From: Bradyrhizobium erythrophlei
GTDB lineage: Bacteria; Pseudomonadota; Alphaproteobacteria; Rhizobiales; Xanthobacteraceae
Direction: 5' to 3'
Assembly (NCBI RefSeq): GCF_900129505.1
Contig: NZ_LT670818.1
Span: 3,100,001 to 3,164,000, forward strand
DNA length: 64,000 bases
The notes under the pieces are model-generated. The model saw nothing but the letters and a program-made list of their open reading frames with translations. It ran no database searches and was not told the origin of the DNA. Shown here piece by piece: positions 17,336-26,029 of this stretch (position 1 is its first letter; each line of letters begins with the position of its first letter). The position numbers and the translations under genes are program-made.

Positions 17336-17581
17336 TCAGTCGCCAATCTCAATCAATCTGGATGCCTTTTGTAGGCCAGGTAGCTTTTTGCCGGTTCCCT
17401 TTGTTGATTTCTTCTTGGCGCCGGCGACGAGATGATCCGGCTTGCTTTCGAGATTCGCCATAAGCCTTTCCATAATGGCATCTCGAGTCTTTTTGCTTTT
17501 CAGGGAATATCGGTGAATGGTTATGGTCAGCTTGTCCTTGCCCGCATCATAGTCGTGCTCGATCTTTGGCTTTTTGGACAT
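17336..17581 (-). CDS. Small Lys-rich hypothetical protein
   Basis: The 81-residue basic protein (MSKKPKIEHDYDAGKDKLTI at the start) has a strong ribosome site (GGGAGGAGAGAG) before ATG 17581. It contains a Lys/Ser-rich centre and no signal peptide or membrane segment. No family is recognised. Confidence 0.65.
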   Translation of the reverse strand: MSKKPKIEHDYDAGKDKLTITIHRYSLKSKKTRDAIMERLMANLESKPDHLVAGAKKKSTKGTGKKLPGLQKASRLIEIGD

Positions 17582-17721
17582 TTCTCTCTCCTCCCGGCGC
17601 TCGGTAGATCAGCGTTTCGGTTTGGCAGATCGACCCGATCCTCCCGAAATTTAGGAGGCCCCTTAGTCAGTCGGTGCTTGCGTTGAGCACGTTCTTCGGG
17701 CGTTCCAAGGCTTGCGCGTGC

Positions 17722-17868
17722 CTACTTCGATTTCCGAAGCTGCTCTTCCAACTGCTGCACCAGCTTTTGCAGGCGCTCCATGGTAACGGGGTCGCTAGGG
17801 ACGGCAGCCATCCGCTTGGCCTGTCCCAGCCGCCGCTGCAGCTCTTCTCGGTCGCTCTTTTCATCCAT
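17722..17868 (-). CDS. 48-residue coiled-coil-like small protein
   Basis: This short gene (ATG 17868 with GGGAG 8 bases upstream) encodes MDEKSDREELQRRLGQAKRM and ends VQQLEEQLRKSK. Heptad-like Leu spacing suggests a helical or coiled-coil peptide. It shares the style and orientation of the neighbouring tiny genes. Function unknown. Confidence 0.6.
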   Translation of the reverse strand: MDEKSDREELQRRLGQAKRMAAVPSDPVTMERLQKLVQQLEEQLRKSK

Positions 17869-17988
17869 GGCGACACTCCCTCTCGGTTAGACAAGAAAGC
17901 AGCGCAATGGTTCATATTCTTAGTGCGACATTTTGGGCTGCAAAAACTCAGTTGCACCCAGTAAAACGTAAAGCGTGTGCCGATTTGT

Positions 17989-18063
17989 TCAAGCGTGCAG
18001 CCCGATAAGGCTTGCGACAAAGAGAACGACGACGATGACGCCGATGATGTAGAAGATGTTCAT
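17989..18063 (-). CDS. 24-residue single-span membrane peptide
   Basis: ATG 18063 begins a peptide starting MNIFYIIGVIVVVLFVASLI and ending GLHA and a stop, almost entirely one transmembrane helix. Similar very short hydrophobic ORFs are common in Bradyrhizobium. The ribosome site is modest (GGAGTACACC). Confidence 0.5.
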   Translation of the reverse strand: MNIFYIIGVIVVVLFVASLIGLHA

Positions 18064-18187
18064 GGTGTACTCCGATAGAGGCATCGCGATTTTCAGCATG
18101 AAATCGGCCACCTCCAATTGAGCCAATGTCTAATACGCGCAAGCGTTCCGCCTGCGGTGTGAGCCACCTCCATAAAAATCTGTGAAT

Positions 18188-18292
18188 GTGAGCAATATTG
18201 ATCAGAACTCGGGAATCCCGAAGCAAATGATGACTACATCACCGCACCGTCCCGGCATCTATCGGTGACTGAGAGTGTCGCGCTCCCACCCA
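18188..18292 (+). repeat. Dispersed ~110-base repeat, copy B
   Basis: The copy begins GTGAGCAATATTGATCAG and contains ACATCACCGCACCGTCCCGG and ATCGGTGACTGAGAGTGTCG. It is related to copies A (12614) and C (21837). Its right end overlaps the first codons of the histidine-kinase reading frame. Confidence 0.6.
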
Positions 18293-19014
18293 ACCAGGGA
18301 AGCGTGTCATGCTCAATCGTTCGGTTCCCTCGTTTTTTCATGGAAAACCCACTAGCGAGCGTCCGTTCTGTGCGGACTGCGAGTGATCGCAACCAACTTC
18401 TTCTTAAAGAAGTAAATCATCGCGTCAATAACAGCCTGGCGCTGGTGGCAAGTATGCTTCACTTGAAAGCCGCGACCGTCGAAGATGACGTTAAGGTTCA
18501 TCTTGACGAAGCGTCGCATCGCATCACCGCTATCGCCCGCGCCCACCAGCGACTTTACCAGACGGAGATGTTCGAGAAAATTGAACTTGGTCCTTACCTC
18601 GAAGATATCTGTCAAAGCTTTTCCAAATCCATGCCCAACTGTCATCTGCATGTGAGTACAGCGGCTGGAATAGAAGTCCCCCCGGATCAGGCTATTCCGG
18701 TGGCCCTATTAGTGAACGAATTGATTACGAACTCTGCGAAATACGGACATCCTAACTCCAAATGCGAAGTGTGGATCGAGGTTGTTCGGGCCGATGCAAA
18801 AATATCGGTTTCCGTGCGAGATAAGGGAATAGGATTGCCTCCGAACTTCGAATCCACCTCCCATAAGGGCTTGGGGATGAGGCTGATAAATGCATTCGCC
18901 GCACAGCTAGGCGGTAAACTTGTAATTCGCCGACATGCCCCCGGCGTAGAGTTCGTCCTCACGTTCCCGATAGGGCGAAATGAGTTCGACCCTTACCTCG
19001 GCCAGCGCCGATGA
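18265..19014 (+). CDS. HisKA_2-type sensor histidine kinase
   Basis: The 249-residue product has a dimerisation/phosphotransfer motif LKEVNHRVNNSLALVASML (His near 51) of the HisKA_2 type. An HATPase domain follows, with NELITNSAKYG (N box, about 150-160), VRDKGIGLPP (G1, about 190-200) and KGLGMRLINAFA (G2). There is no input domain or membrane segment, so it is soluble and short for the class. Kinases of this type act in alphaproteobacterial general-stress and light responses, but no response-regulator or EcfG gene is nearby. The GTG start at 18265 lies inside repeat B; ATG 18340 is an alternative. Confidence 0.85.
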   Translation: MTESVALPPNQGSVSCSIVRFPRFFMENPLASVRSVRTASDRNQLLLKEVNHRVNNSLALVASMLHLKAATVEDDVKVHLDEASHRITAIARAHQRLYQTEMFEKIELGPYLEDICQSFSKSMPNCHLHVSTAAGIEVPPDQAIPVALLVNELITNSAKYGHPNSKCEVWIEVVRADAKISVSVRDKGIGLPPNFESTSHKGLGMRLINAFAAQLGGKLVIRRHAPGVEFVLTFPIGRNEFDPYLGQRR

Positions 19015-19029
19015 ATCACGAGCAAGTTG

Positions 19030-19230
19030 TTACTTTATCACCCGCAGCCCAAATCCGCGCTCTAACCGATTGATCGCTTCGGCCAGTTCGTTGGTGTCCA
19101 GCACTGCAACCAATCGGGTGATGACCTCATCGGCATCAGTCATCCCCAACTCTAGGTGTTCAGCGATAATCAAACCGACCTGACGCAGTGCGGAGAGAAC
19201 CAATTCCTGATCGGTCATTGCGAGCTTCAC
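19030..19230 (-). CDS. Small hypothetical protein
   Basis: A 66-residue, Leu/Ala/Glu-rich helical protein (MKLAMTDQELVLSALRQVGL at the start). Met-5 may be the true start. It is convergent with the histidine-kinase gene (15-base gap). Similar short proteins occur widely in Bradyrhizobium. No domain recognised. Confidence 0.55.
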   Translation of the reverse strand: MKLAMTDQELVLSALRQVGLIIAEHLELGMTDADEVITRLVAVLDTNELAEAINRLERGFGLRVIK

Positions 19231-19270
19231 GGTTCCTTGAACGAAAATGGGCGTTGCGCCGAAGACGGTC

Positions 19271-20457
19271 TAGTGTCCTGAATCAGAAGTTCGGCGGACT
19301 CCACTCGATGATAGCGGACTCTCCAGATTTTGGGGAGGATTGGCGATGGGGCGACGCTTTGCTCCGCTGGGGCTGGATGAGGTGGAACGCGCTGAGTTGA
19401 CGTCGCTGGCGTCGCGCCGGAGCACTGCGCAGGCCTTGGCGCTGCGCGCCCGGATCATTTTGGCCTGTGCTGACGGCGAGCAGAGCAAGGTTTGTGGCGG
19501 CCCGTCTGGCTGTCGATCCCGACACGGTTGGCAAGTGGCGGCCACGGTTCTCCGAGCGTCGGCTTGAAGGTCTTTGGGACGAGCCGCGATCGGGGACGCC
19601 GCGAACGATCGAGGATACCCGGATCGAGGCGGTGATCGTCCGCACCCTTGAGACCCAGCCCCCCGTCGCCACCCACTGGAGTTCGCGCGGCATGGCGCGG
19701 GCCAGCGGGCTGTCGGTCTCGACAGTACAGCGGATCTGGCGCGCGTTCGGCCTGCAGCCGCATCGGTTGGAGACCTTCAAGCTCTCAACCGATCCCGACT
19801 TCGTCGCCAAGGTTCGCGACGTCGTCGGCCTCTACGTAGCGCCGCCCGAGCGCGCCATCGTACTGTGTGTCGACGAGAAGTCGCAGATCCAGGCGCTGGA
19901 CCGCAGCCAGCCGATGCTGCCCATGCGACCGGGCCAGGCGGCGCGCCGTAGCCACGACTACAAGCGCCACGGCACCACATCGCTGTTTGCCGCCCTCGAC
20001 ATCGCAACCGGCCGGGTCATCGGCAAGTGTTACGGGCGCCATCGCGCCAAAGAGTTCCGCAAGTTTCTCGATGAGATCGAAGCCGCTGTTCCAGATGATC
20101 TGGACGTCCATCTCGTCATGGACAATTACGCAACCCATAAGACGCCGTTGATCCGCAACTGGCTGGCAAAGAGGCCGCGCTGGCACGTCCACCTGACGCC
20201 AACCAGTTCATCCTGGCTCAATCAGGTCGAACGCTTCTTTGCGCTCATCACCGAGCGCAAGATCAGGCGCGGCATCTATCGCAGTGTGGCGGCGCTACGC
20301 GCCGAGATTACGTCCTTCATCGAACATCACAACGCAGACCCGAGGCCGTTCCGATGGACCAAATCAGCCGACGACATTCTCCGCTCGATCGAACGCTTCT
20401 GCGCTTACAACTTGCCTCCCAAGATTTAAAATGCCACGAACGTTTGGTTCAGAACTA
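19271..20457 (+). mobile_element. IS630-family insertion sequence with TA ends
   Basis: The transposase region is flanked by imperfect inverted repeats. The left end reads TAGTGTCCTGAATCAGAAG, and the right end reverse-complemented reads TAGTTCTGAACCAAACG. Both begin at a TA dinucleotide (19271-19272 and 20456-20457), the target-site duplication expected for IS630. The element is about 1.19 kb. It belongs to a different subgroup from the IS630 copy at 15830-16969. Confidence 0.75.
19346..20429 (+). pseudogene. IS630-family transposase with a one-base frameshift
   Basis: The first part runs from ATG 19346 (GGGGAGG upstream) and encodes [20 protein letters not shown] and the start of the HTH. 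The rest (to 20429) lies in the +1 frame and contains the DDE core: [24 protein letters not shown] and [15 protein letters not shown]. The frames meet near 19485-19500, where GTTTGTG seems to have one T too many. A single restored base gives a full protein of about 360 residues. The break could be a mutation, a sequencing error or, less likely, recoding. Confidence 0.8.
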
Positions 20458-20751
20458 TTGAACGGTTTTCCGCGCGGCACCCGTGCCACGGCATCGTTCG
20501 AAGGACTTCAAGGAAGTAAAATTGAATCGCGGGCGGCCGATGGCTCCGGCGCGTCAGGATGCCTAATGAGTTACACCATCAAGCGCGAAGTGCTTTCCGG
20601 TCATGACGCAATCGTTTTGGAGGTATTGACATGGGGCACGCTGAAACCTCGTAAAAGAAAGTGTCACTGACGCAATTCGTGCATTCGGACTGTACTTTTC
20701 CGAAGTTCCAGAATTCGATTGTAAGCCGGTTCTTTTCCCGAGTGACCGCAA
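20458..20751. other. Region downstream of the IS630 copy
   Basis: It holds a 34-codon frame at 20566-20670 (MSYTIKREVLSGHDAIVLEV at the start) with an AGGATGCC ribosome-like site. I cannot decide whether it is a gene. Nothing else is seen. Confidence 0.3.
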
Positions 20752-21077
20752 ATGACCACGCTTCAGGCAATCATTTTGGGAATGTTTTTGGCGTTGACTC
20801 CGTCAGCGTTGTTCTGACGTGGGTGGTTTGGCAGGAGGGCAAGTTGTCGCACGATCAGCTCGAATATCGCTGCTTTGAGAATGCCGCTTCCGATTTGATC
20901 GACTGCGCCGCGCATATCAACGACGAGATCACCACCCAGCAAGAACTCGTGGCGCGGCTCCGGTTGATCAATTCGTGCAGGATGGTCCTCGTCGCCGTAG
21001 GCTTCACCATCAGCATGGATCGCAAGCCCCTCGTCCTTGAGGACTATCAAGAGGGTCTAGCCACCCGCCGGGGCTAA
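20752..21077 (+). pseudogene. Probably frameshifted small membrane-protein gene
   Basis: ATG 20752 starts MTTLQAIILGMFLALTPSAL and then meets a stop at 20815. The adjacent frame continues VLTWVVWQEGKLSHDQLEYR and on to a stop at 21077. The N-terminal part looks like the one-helix small proteins common in Bradyrhizobium. Whether the downstream 80 residues were ever part of it is uncertain. The stop is 11 bases before the Crp/Fnr gene. Confidence 0.35.
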
Positions 21078-21087
21078 GGAGGCTCCC

Positions 21088-21765
21088 GTGGAGAAGCCAG
21101 ACAAGGACATGTTTGACCCTAAGGACTTTCTTGCCAAAGTGGGCGCGGGAAAGCGGGTGTTGGAATTCCATAAGAACCAGCACGTGTTCGAGCAAGGCGA
21201 TGTCGCCGACACGGTGTTTTACATTCAAAAAGGCAAGGTCAAGCTTACTGTCCTGTCCGAGCAGGGCAAGGAAGCCGTCGTCGCGATCCTAGAGCCCGGG
21301 CAGTTCTTTGGTGAAGGCTGCATGAATGGCCACAAGCAACGCATCTCGACGACGACGGCGATGGAGGATTGCCTGATCACGGCAATCACGAAAGCCGCGA
21401 TGGTTGCCGCAATCCACGACGAGCCGCAATTTTCGGAGTTATTCATGGCGTATCTTCTGACCCGGAACAGCCGGATTGAAGAGGATCTGATCGATCAACT
21501 ATTCAATTCGAGCGAGCGGCGGCTTGCTCGGTTGCTGTTGCTGCTCGCGAATTTCGGCAAGGAAGGCAGCCCGCAGCCGATCAGTCCAAACATTAGTCAG
21601 GAAACATTGGCGGAGATGATCGGCACCACTCGATCCCGAGTCAGCCATTTCATGAACAAGTTTCGCATGCTTGGTCTCATCAGCTACAACGGACACATCG
21701 AGGTTCACAATTCGCTGTTAAGCGCGGTTTTACATGAGAAGCCCCTGCTAAAAGAGCGTGACTAG
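21088..21765 (+). CDS. Crp/Fnr-family transcriptional regulator
   Basis: The 225-residue product has a cyclic-nucleotide-binding-type beta barrel at about 20-130 (with VFYIQKGKVKLTVLSEQGKE and PGQFFGEGCM) and a C-terminal winged helix at about 150-215 with the recognition segment ETLAEMIGTTRSRVSHFMNK. No N-terminal cysteine cluster is present, so it is not an Fe-S Fnr. The effector is unknown. It starts at GTG 21088 behind AAGGAGG. It is monocistronic; the target genes are not identifiable from the window. Confidence 0.9.
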   Translation: MEKPDKDMFDPKDFLAKVGAGKRVLEFHKNQHVFEQGDVADTVFYIQKGKVKLTVLSEQGKEAVVAILEPGQFFGEGCMNGHKQRISTTTAMEDCLITAITKAAMVAAIHDEPQFSELFMAYLLTRNSRIEEDLIDQLFNSSERRLARLLLLLANFGKEGSPQPISPNISQETLAEMIGTTRSRVSHFMNKFRMLGLISYNGHIEVHNSLLSAVLHEKPLLKERD

Positions 21766-21836
21766 AAGCAATCCCCCAGAAGTGACGGCCCAGCGCGGCG
21801 GGCCCAACTTCGGCTACCAAAAACATTTAGAGCCTT

Positions 21837-21945
21837 GTGAGCAGTTTTGATCAGAAGGTTCGGATCGCCAGCGCGCATGATGTCTATGTCACCGCCCTGT
21901 CCATGGCATCTTTCGGTGGCTGAAAGTTCGGTAGCGCTTCCGTCT
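21837..21945 (+). repeat. Dispersed ~110-base repeat, copy C
   Basis: The copy begins GTGAGCAGTTTTGATCAG and contains ATGATGTCTATGTCACCGCC and TTCGGTGGCTGAAAGTTCGG. It is in the same orientation as copies A and B and lies 108 bases upstream of a small plus-strand gene. Confidence 0.6.
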
Positions 21946-22052
21946 GGTATGGATTGCTTCGTCTACCGCGAAAACCCGGTGCACTATCGACAGCTCTTAG
22001 CCGAACGCACCGAATTCACTGACACCGGTGAGCGAGGACAACGGAGGATGTT

Positions 22053-22175
22053 ATGAGCACAAGTTATGCATCAACTTTCCTTGCGTGCGGAGGGATTTTC
22101 GTTCTCTCCTTCGTTGCAATTTGGGCATTTTGGTTTGTGGACCGGTTGCGGGGAGCGAGTGCTCCACACTTGTGA
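22053..22175 (+). CDS. 40-residue single-span membrane protein
   Basis: ATG 22053 has GGAGG 5 bases upstream. The product starts MSTSYASTFLACGGIFVLSF, forms one transmembrane helix (about 7-28) and ends with a short basic tail (FVDRLRGASAPHL). No homologue is recognised. It follows repeat C. Confidence 0.55.
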   Translation: MSTSYASTFLACGGIFVLSFVAIWAFWFVDRLRGASAPHL

Positions 22176-22431
22176 TTCTTCCATGGCGACGTGTGCAGTC
22201 GTTTGACCGTTGTCCCAATCTTTTGAAACGCCTGCACAATCGGTTTCAATAACGGTGCCCAAATCGGTCGTAGTGACACCCGAGCAAACGCGATCGAGTG
22301 GCTTTAGGAGTCTGGATTGGTCGCCGGTCATACGTCCAAAATCCTGAACTTTGTACTAGAGCCCATGGAGAGCAACCCGAACGATCCGCCGAACGGCTTC
22401 GAAACCGATAGGGTTCACTTCGTTTGTCTCA

Positions 22432-22890
22432 TCATTCTATGTGCGTCCTCATGTATGACGTTGCCATGGTGAGAAGGTGAACAGCCGCAGTCCCCAATTC
22501 CTGCATCTCTTTGTCCATCGTGTAGGCGCCTGCTGCGCGGTGGTATGCGATGCCTACGGTAGCGCAGGCGTCGGTGACGAAGTCGGCAATTCGGTCATCC
22601 TTTTCAGGCGCGCCCCGCTCTTCACGCGCCAAGACCATTTTCAAAGCTGCGCCGGAAGTGAGTTCGGCAATTTGAGCATCTTCTAATTCGGGAGGAGGTA
22701 AACCTAATTCTGCTGGCTGGCATTGCCTAGACGCCTCTTCGACCGCTCGATAAAAATGAGGCTTTTGCGCTTCATCGGCGTTTAGATAATTTTTCAGGAA
22801 GCGCCGCGCCCTTGCTTCAAGGTGTTTGCGATCAAGCCTAACCTTCCTTCGCCGCTTGCGCTGCTCGGATTTGAACCAGCCAAACACCAT
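22432..22890 (-). CDS. Hypothetical soluble protein
   Basis: From ATG 22890 the product is 152 residues. A basic N-terminus (MVFGWFKSEQRKRRRKVRLD) is followed by a largely helical acidic body. A longer reading to 22983 is possible but has no ribosome site. There is no signal peptide and no recognised domain; similar proteins appear in Bradyrhizobium. Confidence 0.55.
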   Translation of the reverse strand: MVFGWFKSEQRKRRRKVRLDRKHLEARARRFLKNYLNADEAQKPHFYRAVEEASRQCQPAELGLPPPELEDAQIAELTSGAALKMVLAREERGAPEKDDRIADFVTDACATVGIAYHRAAGAYTMDKEMQELGTAAVHLLTMATSYMRTHIE

Positions 22891-22967
22891 TTCATACTGC
22901 CTCACGGCGCAGATAGGAGAGCGCGATATACCGATGCCCGACCAATTTTGAGAAGACTTCGCAATTT

Positions 22968-23105
22968 TATCGGTACGGCACATCCGACACGGGCATCAGC
23001 ACAAACAGCTTTGACCTGAGAAGGACTTGCATCAAGTAATAAAGACGGCGCGAGTACTGGGGCGGGTCTAATGGTCCTGCAAAAATACTGATCCGCCCCG
23101 CCAAC
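22968..23105 (+). pseudogene. Degenerate duplicate of the 3' end of the periplasmic-protein gene at 10793
   Basis: CGGTACGGCACATCCGACA and following bases match the last 20 or so codons of the 10793 gene (IGTAHPTRASAQTAL versus IGTAHPTKASAETAL) and continue into the downstream GGCGCGAGTAC and GGGGCGGGTC region. A stop replaces the Lys-Ala-Asp-Lys stretch. The upstream part of the gene, including the signal peptide, is absent. Confidence 0.65.
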
Positions 23106-23158
23106 TGTGTTGCTCGACGGATGGCGTCGGGCTCAGTACGGTCAGGTCTTAGGTTGAT

Positions 23159-25129
23159 TCAAAAAGTATAACGCAGCCAGCCCAGACCGGAGTATTTCCG
23201 TGAGTTCTCGGCGAATTCACCGTCGAACCGCGCGCCGACCGAAAACCCGTTCCTGAACCCGATCTCCGCCCCAGCCGACGCAAGTGCCAAATCGGTGGCC
23301 GGCGCTGCACCCGTCACGACGAAGATTGATCCGGGCAGCGCCTGGAACCCGGCGGTGATGTTCGGCGCGGACCAATTGTCGTGAGCCCAGGCGGCACGGC
23401 CAAGCAGGGTCAGTCTGGTGCCGTAGTCAACCGGAATGCTCCAGTCGAGCCAGGTGCCAAGCTCCGTGCGGGTCGTGGTGATCGTCCTGGCGTCGTAGGA
23501 AAGTGCGAAAACCGACGAGCCCGAGAGCGCAGTTTCACTGTAGGACGGAGTTCGGAAGGCCTGCACCTGCACGGCGGCATAGGGAGTGAACCCGGACTGA
23601 CCCGGCCAACCCACGTTCGGAATGGCGAAGCGATATCCGCCTTCGAGCCGGCCACCAATGTCATTGGCGGAGAAATCGGCGGCGAGATGGTCGGCACCCG
23701 CCACGGTCACGAACCGGTCGGTGTTAAACTGATGAAAGCCGTAGGCGATTGCGGCCGAGACATAGGCCGCATCTACACGCGTCGTGCTGTAGATGGCCGC
23801 CTGGAACATGTCGCTGCGTCCGCTGCCTAGACCTTCCGACAAGCCATAGCGGGTAGCCCCGCCCGAAAGCGCGAAGCCGGCCACCGTGTAGGGCGTGACC
23901 CGATAGTCGAGGCCAGTAGCAAAGCCGACGTCGCTCACTGATCTGTCGTGGCTTCCAACACCCAACGCGTCACCGTTTGCATTGGTTTGCCCACCATAGG
24001 CCGCAGCCCAAACGCCCCAAGGACGAGGATCGGGGTTCCACGCGACAGCACCCGGGACAGCCTTGACGTACATCGGAGATACGGGGCGGGTCGGGGCGAA
24101 CGGGCGGTTTTCGGCGTACGGATTGGTCACCAGCGACAGGAATGAGTTCATCGCCTGGGTTCCTGCCTGCGCGGCGCCGGTACCGACTTCTCCAGAAAGC
24201 TGCGTGAACGCGCTTTGCAGTTGGCTGGGTGGCAGGAACGAGAGCAGGCTGGCGAATGCCGGCGGCAGCGTACCGCCGTTTCTGACAAAGGTATCGATGG
24301 AATTTGCGACCGCGCGTTGATTGCCCGTGGCCGAGGATGGTAGCACCGACGAAGCCGAGGCCGTGGTCGTCGTGCATGTTGTGATGGTGTTGGTATCCAA
24401 CGTGACCGCACCGTTTTGTGCCAAAGCATCACCGCAGATTATTTTAGCGCTGGTATTAAGGGTGATGCTCGTCAGTGCGAGAATATCCCCAACGAACGAT
24501 GTGCTCGTGCCAAGCGTTGCGGAACTGCCAACCCTGAAAAATACATTGCCACCCTGAGCACCGTTGATCAGCGAAATGCTCGAACCGCTGGCAGTGGTCA
24601 GCGTGCTTCCGACGTTGATGATGAAGACTGAGTTCGGGTTGCCTTGCCCGTTAAGCGTGAGGTTCCCAGTCAATTGCGCTGACGTATTAAAACCGTAGAC
24701 GCCCGCTACCAGCGTTTTGCCTCCGAGGTCCTGACCTGTCAGATTAGTTGTAATGGGCCTACCTGCCAGAACATTGAAAGCGTTCGTGTTATCAATTTGA
24801 GCTTGAAGGGCAACGGCATCGGCCGCATGTATCACCCCGCCGTTTACAAGGCCCGGGGGGAACCCAGTGATCGCGGTGCCAGGGCTGACGCCGACATTTC
24901 CAGTGATCACTGTCGAGCCTGTGTTGGTGACCGTTGAGCCGGCCAGAACTCCGAAGCTCCCCGCCGTCAACAGGGACGGCGCCTGCGCATGGCCAGGAGA
25001 AGTCAGGGCTGTTGCTCCCATCAGGCCCAGCACCGCCGCTGCGCCCCGAATTCCGGCCCGCTTTTCCGATGATGTCCGCACCCACGCGGGGACGAACGAA
25101 AACCTGCTCATATGACCGTTGGCACACAT
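23159..25129 (-). CDS. Ice-binding-fold (DUF3494) autotransporter
   Basis: The 656-residue product starts at ATG 25129 behind GGAGG. An extended signal region (about 1-49, ending SPGHAQA) leads to a DUF3494 ice-binding-protein-like beta solenoid at about 50-260, with AGSFGVLAGSTVTNTGSTVI, GNVGVSPGTAITGFPPG and FFRVGSSATLGTSTSFVGDI. A Ser/Ala-rich linker follows, and then an autotransporter beta barrel at about 365-656 (WGVWAAAYGGQTNANGD at its start), ending GLGWLRYTF with the terminal aromatic typical of outer-membrane barrels. The passenger should be displayed on the cell surface. In DUF3494 proteins this fold binds ice in some members and is adhesive in others; which applies here is unknown. 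Confidence 0.88.
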   Translation of the reverse strand: MCANGHMSRFSFVPAWVRTSSEKRAGIRGAAAVLGLMGATALTSPGHAQAPSLLTAGSFGVLAGSTVTNTGSTVITGNVGVSPGTAITGFPPGLVNGGVIHAADAVALQAQIDNTNAFNVLAGRPITTNLTGQDLGGKTLVAGVYGFNTSAQLTGNLTLNGQGNPNSVFIINVGSTLTTASGSSISLINGAQGGNVFFRVGSSATLGTSTSFVGDILALTSITLNTSAKIICGDALAQNGAVTLDTNTITTCTTTTASASSVLPSSATGNQRAVANSIDTFVRNGGTLPPAFASLLSFLPPSQLQSAFTQLSGEVGTGAAQAGTQAMNSFLSLVTNPYAENRPFAPTRPVSPMYVKAVPGAVAWNPDPRPWGVWAAAYGGQTNANGDALGVGSHDRSVSDVGFATGLDYRVTPYTVAGFALSGGATRYGLSEGLGSGRSDMFQAAIYSTTRVDAAYVSAAIAYGFHQFNTDRFVTVAGADHLAADFSANDIGGRLEGGYRFAIPNVGWPGQSGFTPYAAVQVQAFRTPSYSETALSGSSVFALSYDARTITTTRTELGTWLDWSIPVDYGTRLTLLGRAAWAHDNWSAPNITAGFQALPGSIFVVTGAAPATDLALASAGAEIGFRNGFSVGARFDGEFAENSRKYSGLGWLRYTF

Positions 25130-25585
25130 CGGGTTTCCTCCGGTTCTTAATCACGGGAACGTTAGACCCGGAATCGCGGTTCCATTGTGTTAAAACAGTG
25201 GTACAAGAGCTTTTTCGGCAACTGTTGCGAAAATGGCGCGAGCGCTCGCCTCGGCTCATCCGGATGAACCTAGACGTAGGGCGCGATCTCGCGCTCTTCC
25301 GTGCCCATTTGGGAGCATGAGTCTGGCATTCCCGCGCCGGTCATAATGCGCTACCTGCCGGTGTTACAGACGATCAAAAAAGCGGTCGATGTCGGAAACG
25401 GAAGTGTCCCCGCTCGCGCGGCTTATCCGTTCGACCCTCTGGAGCAGACATCGTCAGGCTACACGCGGTACATCTGGGGGAAAAGTTCGCCCTTGAAGGC
25501 GCTTGAGCCGTCGGTAGATCTTACCGGAGCGAGCGCCAGTCTGAGCTGTGTGGCGTGACACGGTAGGTCGGTCGTCCGCCGGAAT
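25130..25585. other. Intergenic region without a recognisable gene
   Basis: About 450 bases upstream of the autotransporter gene. Only short frames without ribosome sites are present. It should contain that gene's promoter, which I cannot place. Confidence 0.35.
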
Positions 25586-25912
25586 TCATTTTTTTGCTGA
25601 CTTTGCGGTCGACCGGACGGATCGCGCTTCCAGGGAATCAGAGCCCCCTCCTTTGCTGCGGATGAAGCGCAGCAGCGCGTTGACCCGCGACATCTTCAAG
25701 CGGTCGATGGGTACCATCGCCTTGATCCAGAGGTCCGGGACGGGAAAGTCGGGCAGCGGCACCACCAGGGAGCCTCTGCGGATCTTCGGGAGCGCTACGT
25801 AGTTGCTCAAAAGCGCGATGCCGAGATGCGTCTTGGCGGCCTCAAGCAGCACGCTCATGTCATTGGCGGACAGCGGTGCAGGCGCGACCGTCATGGCGCC
25901 CCGCGACCGCAA
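25586..25912 (-). pseudogene. C-terminal fragment of a LysR-family regulator
   Basis: The minus-strand frame reads SANDMSVLLEAAKTHLGIAL, then RRGSLVVPLPDFPVPDLWIK and VPIDRLKMSRVNALLRFI, the end of a LysR substrate-binding domain. The N-terminal HTH and first effector lobe are missing; upstream sequence is unrelated. The fragment cannot act as a regulator. Confidence 0.75.
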
Positions 25913-26029
25913 ACCCCTTATACTGCAATAGACAACTGTCCGCCGCCCGATGCTTCGATAATTTCAGGCACCTTAGTAATCTCTATCTTCATCGGGATTA
26001 TCCGTGAGGAGTTGCGGATTTAGTGATGC

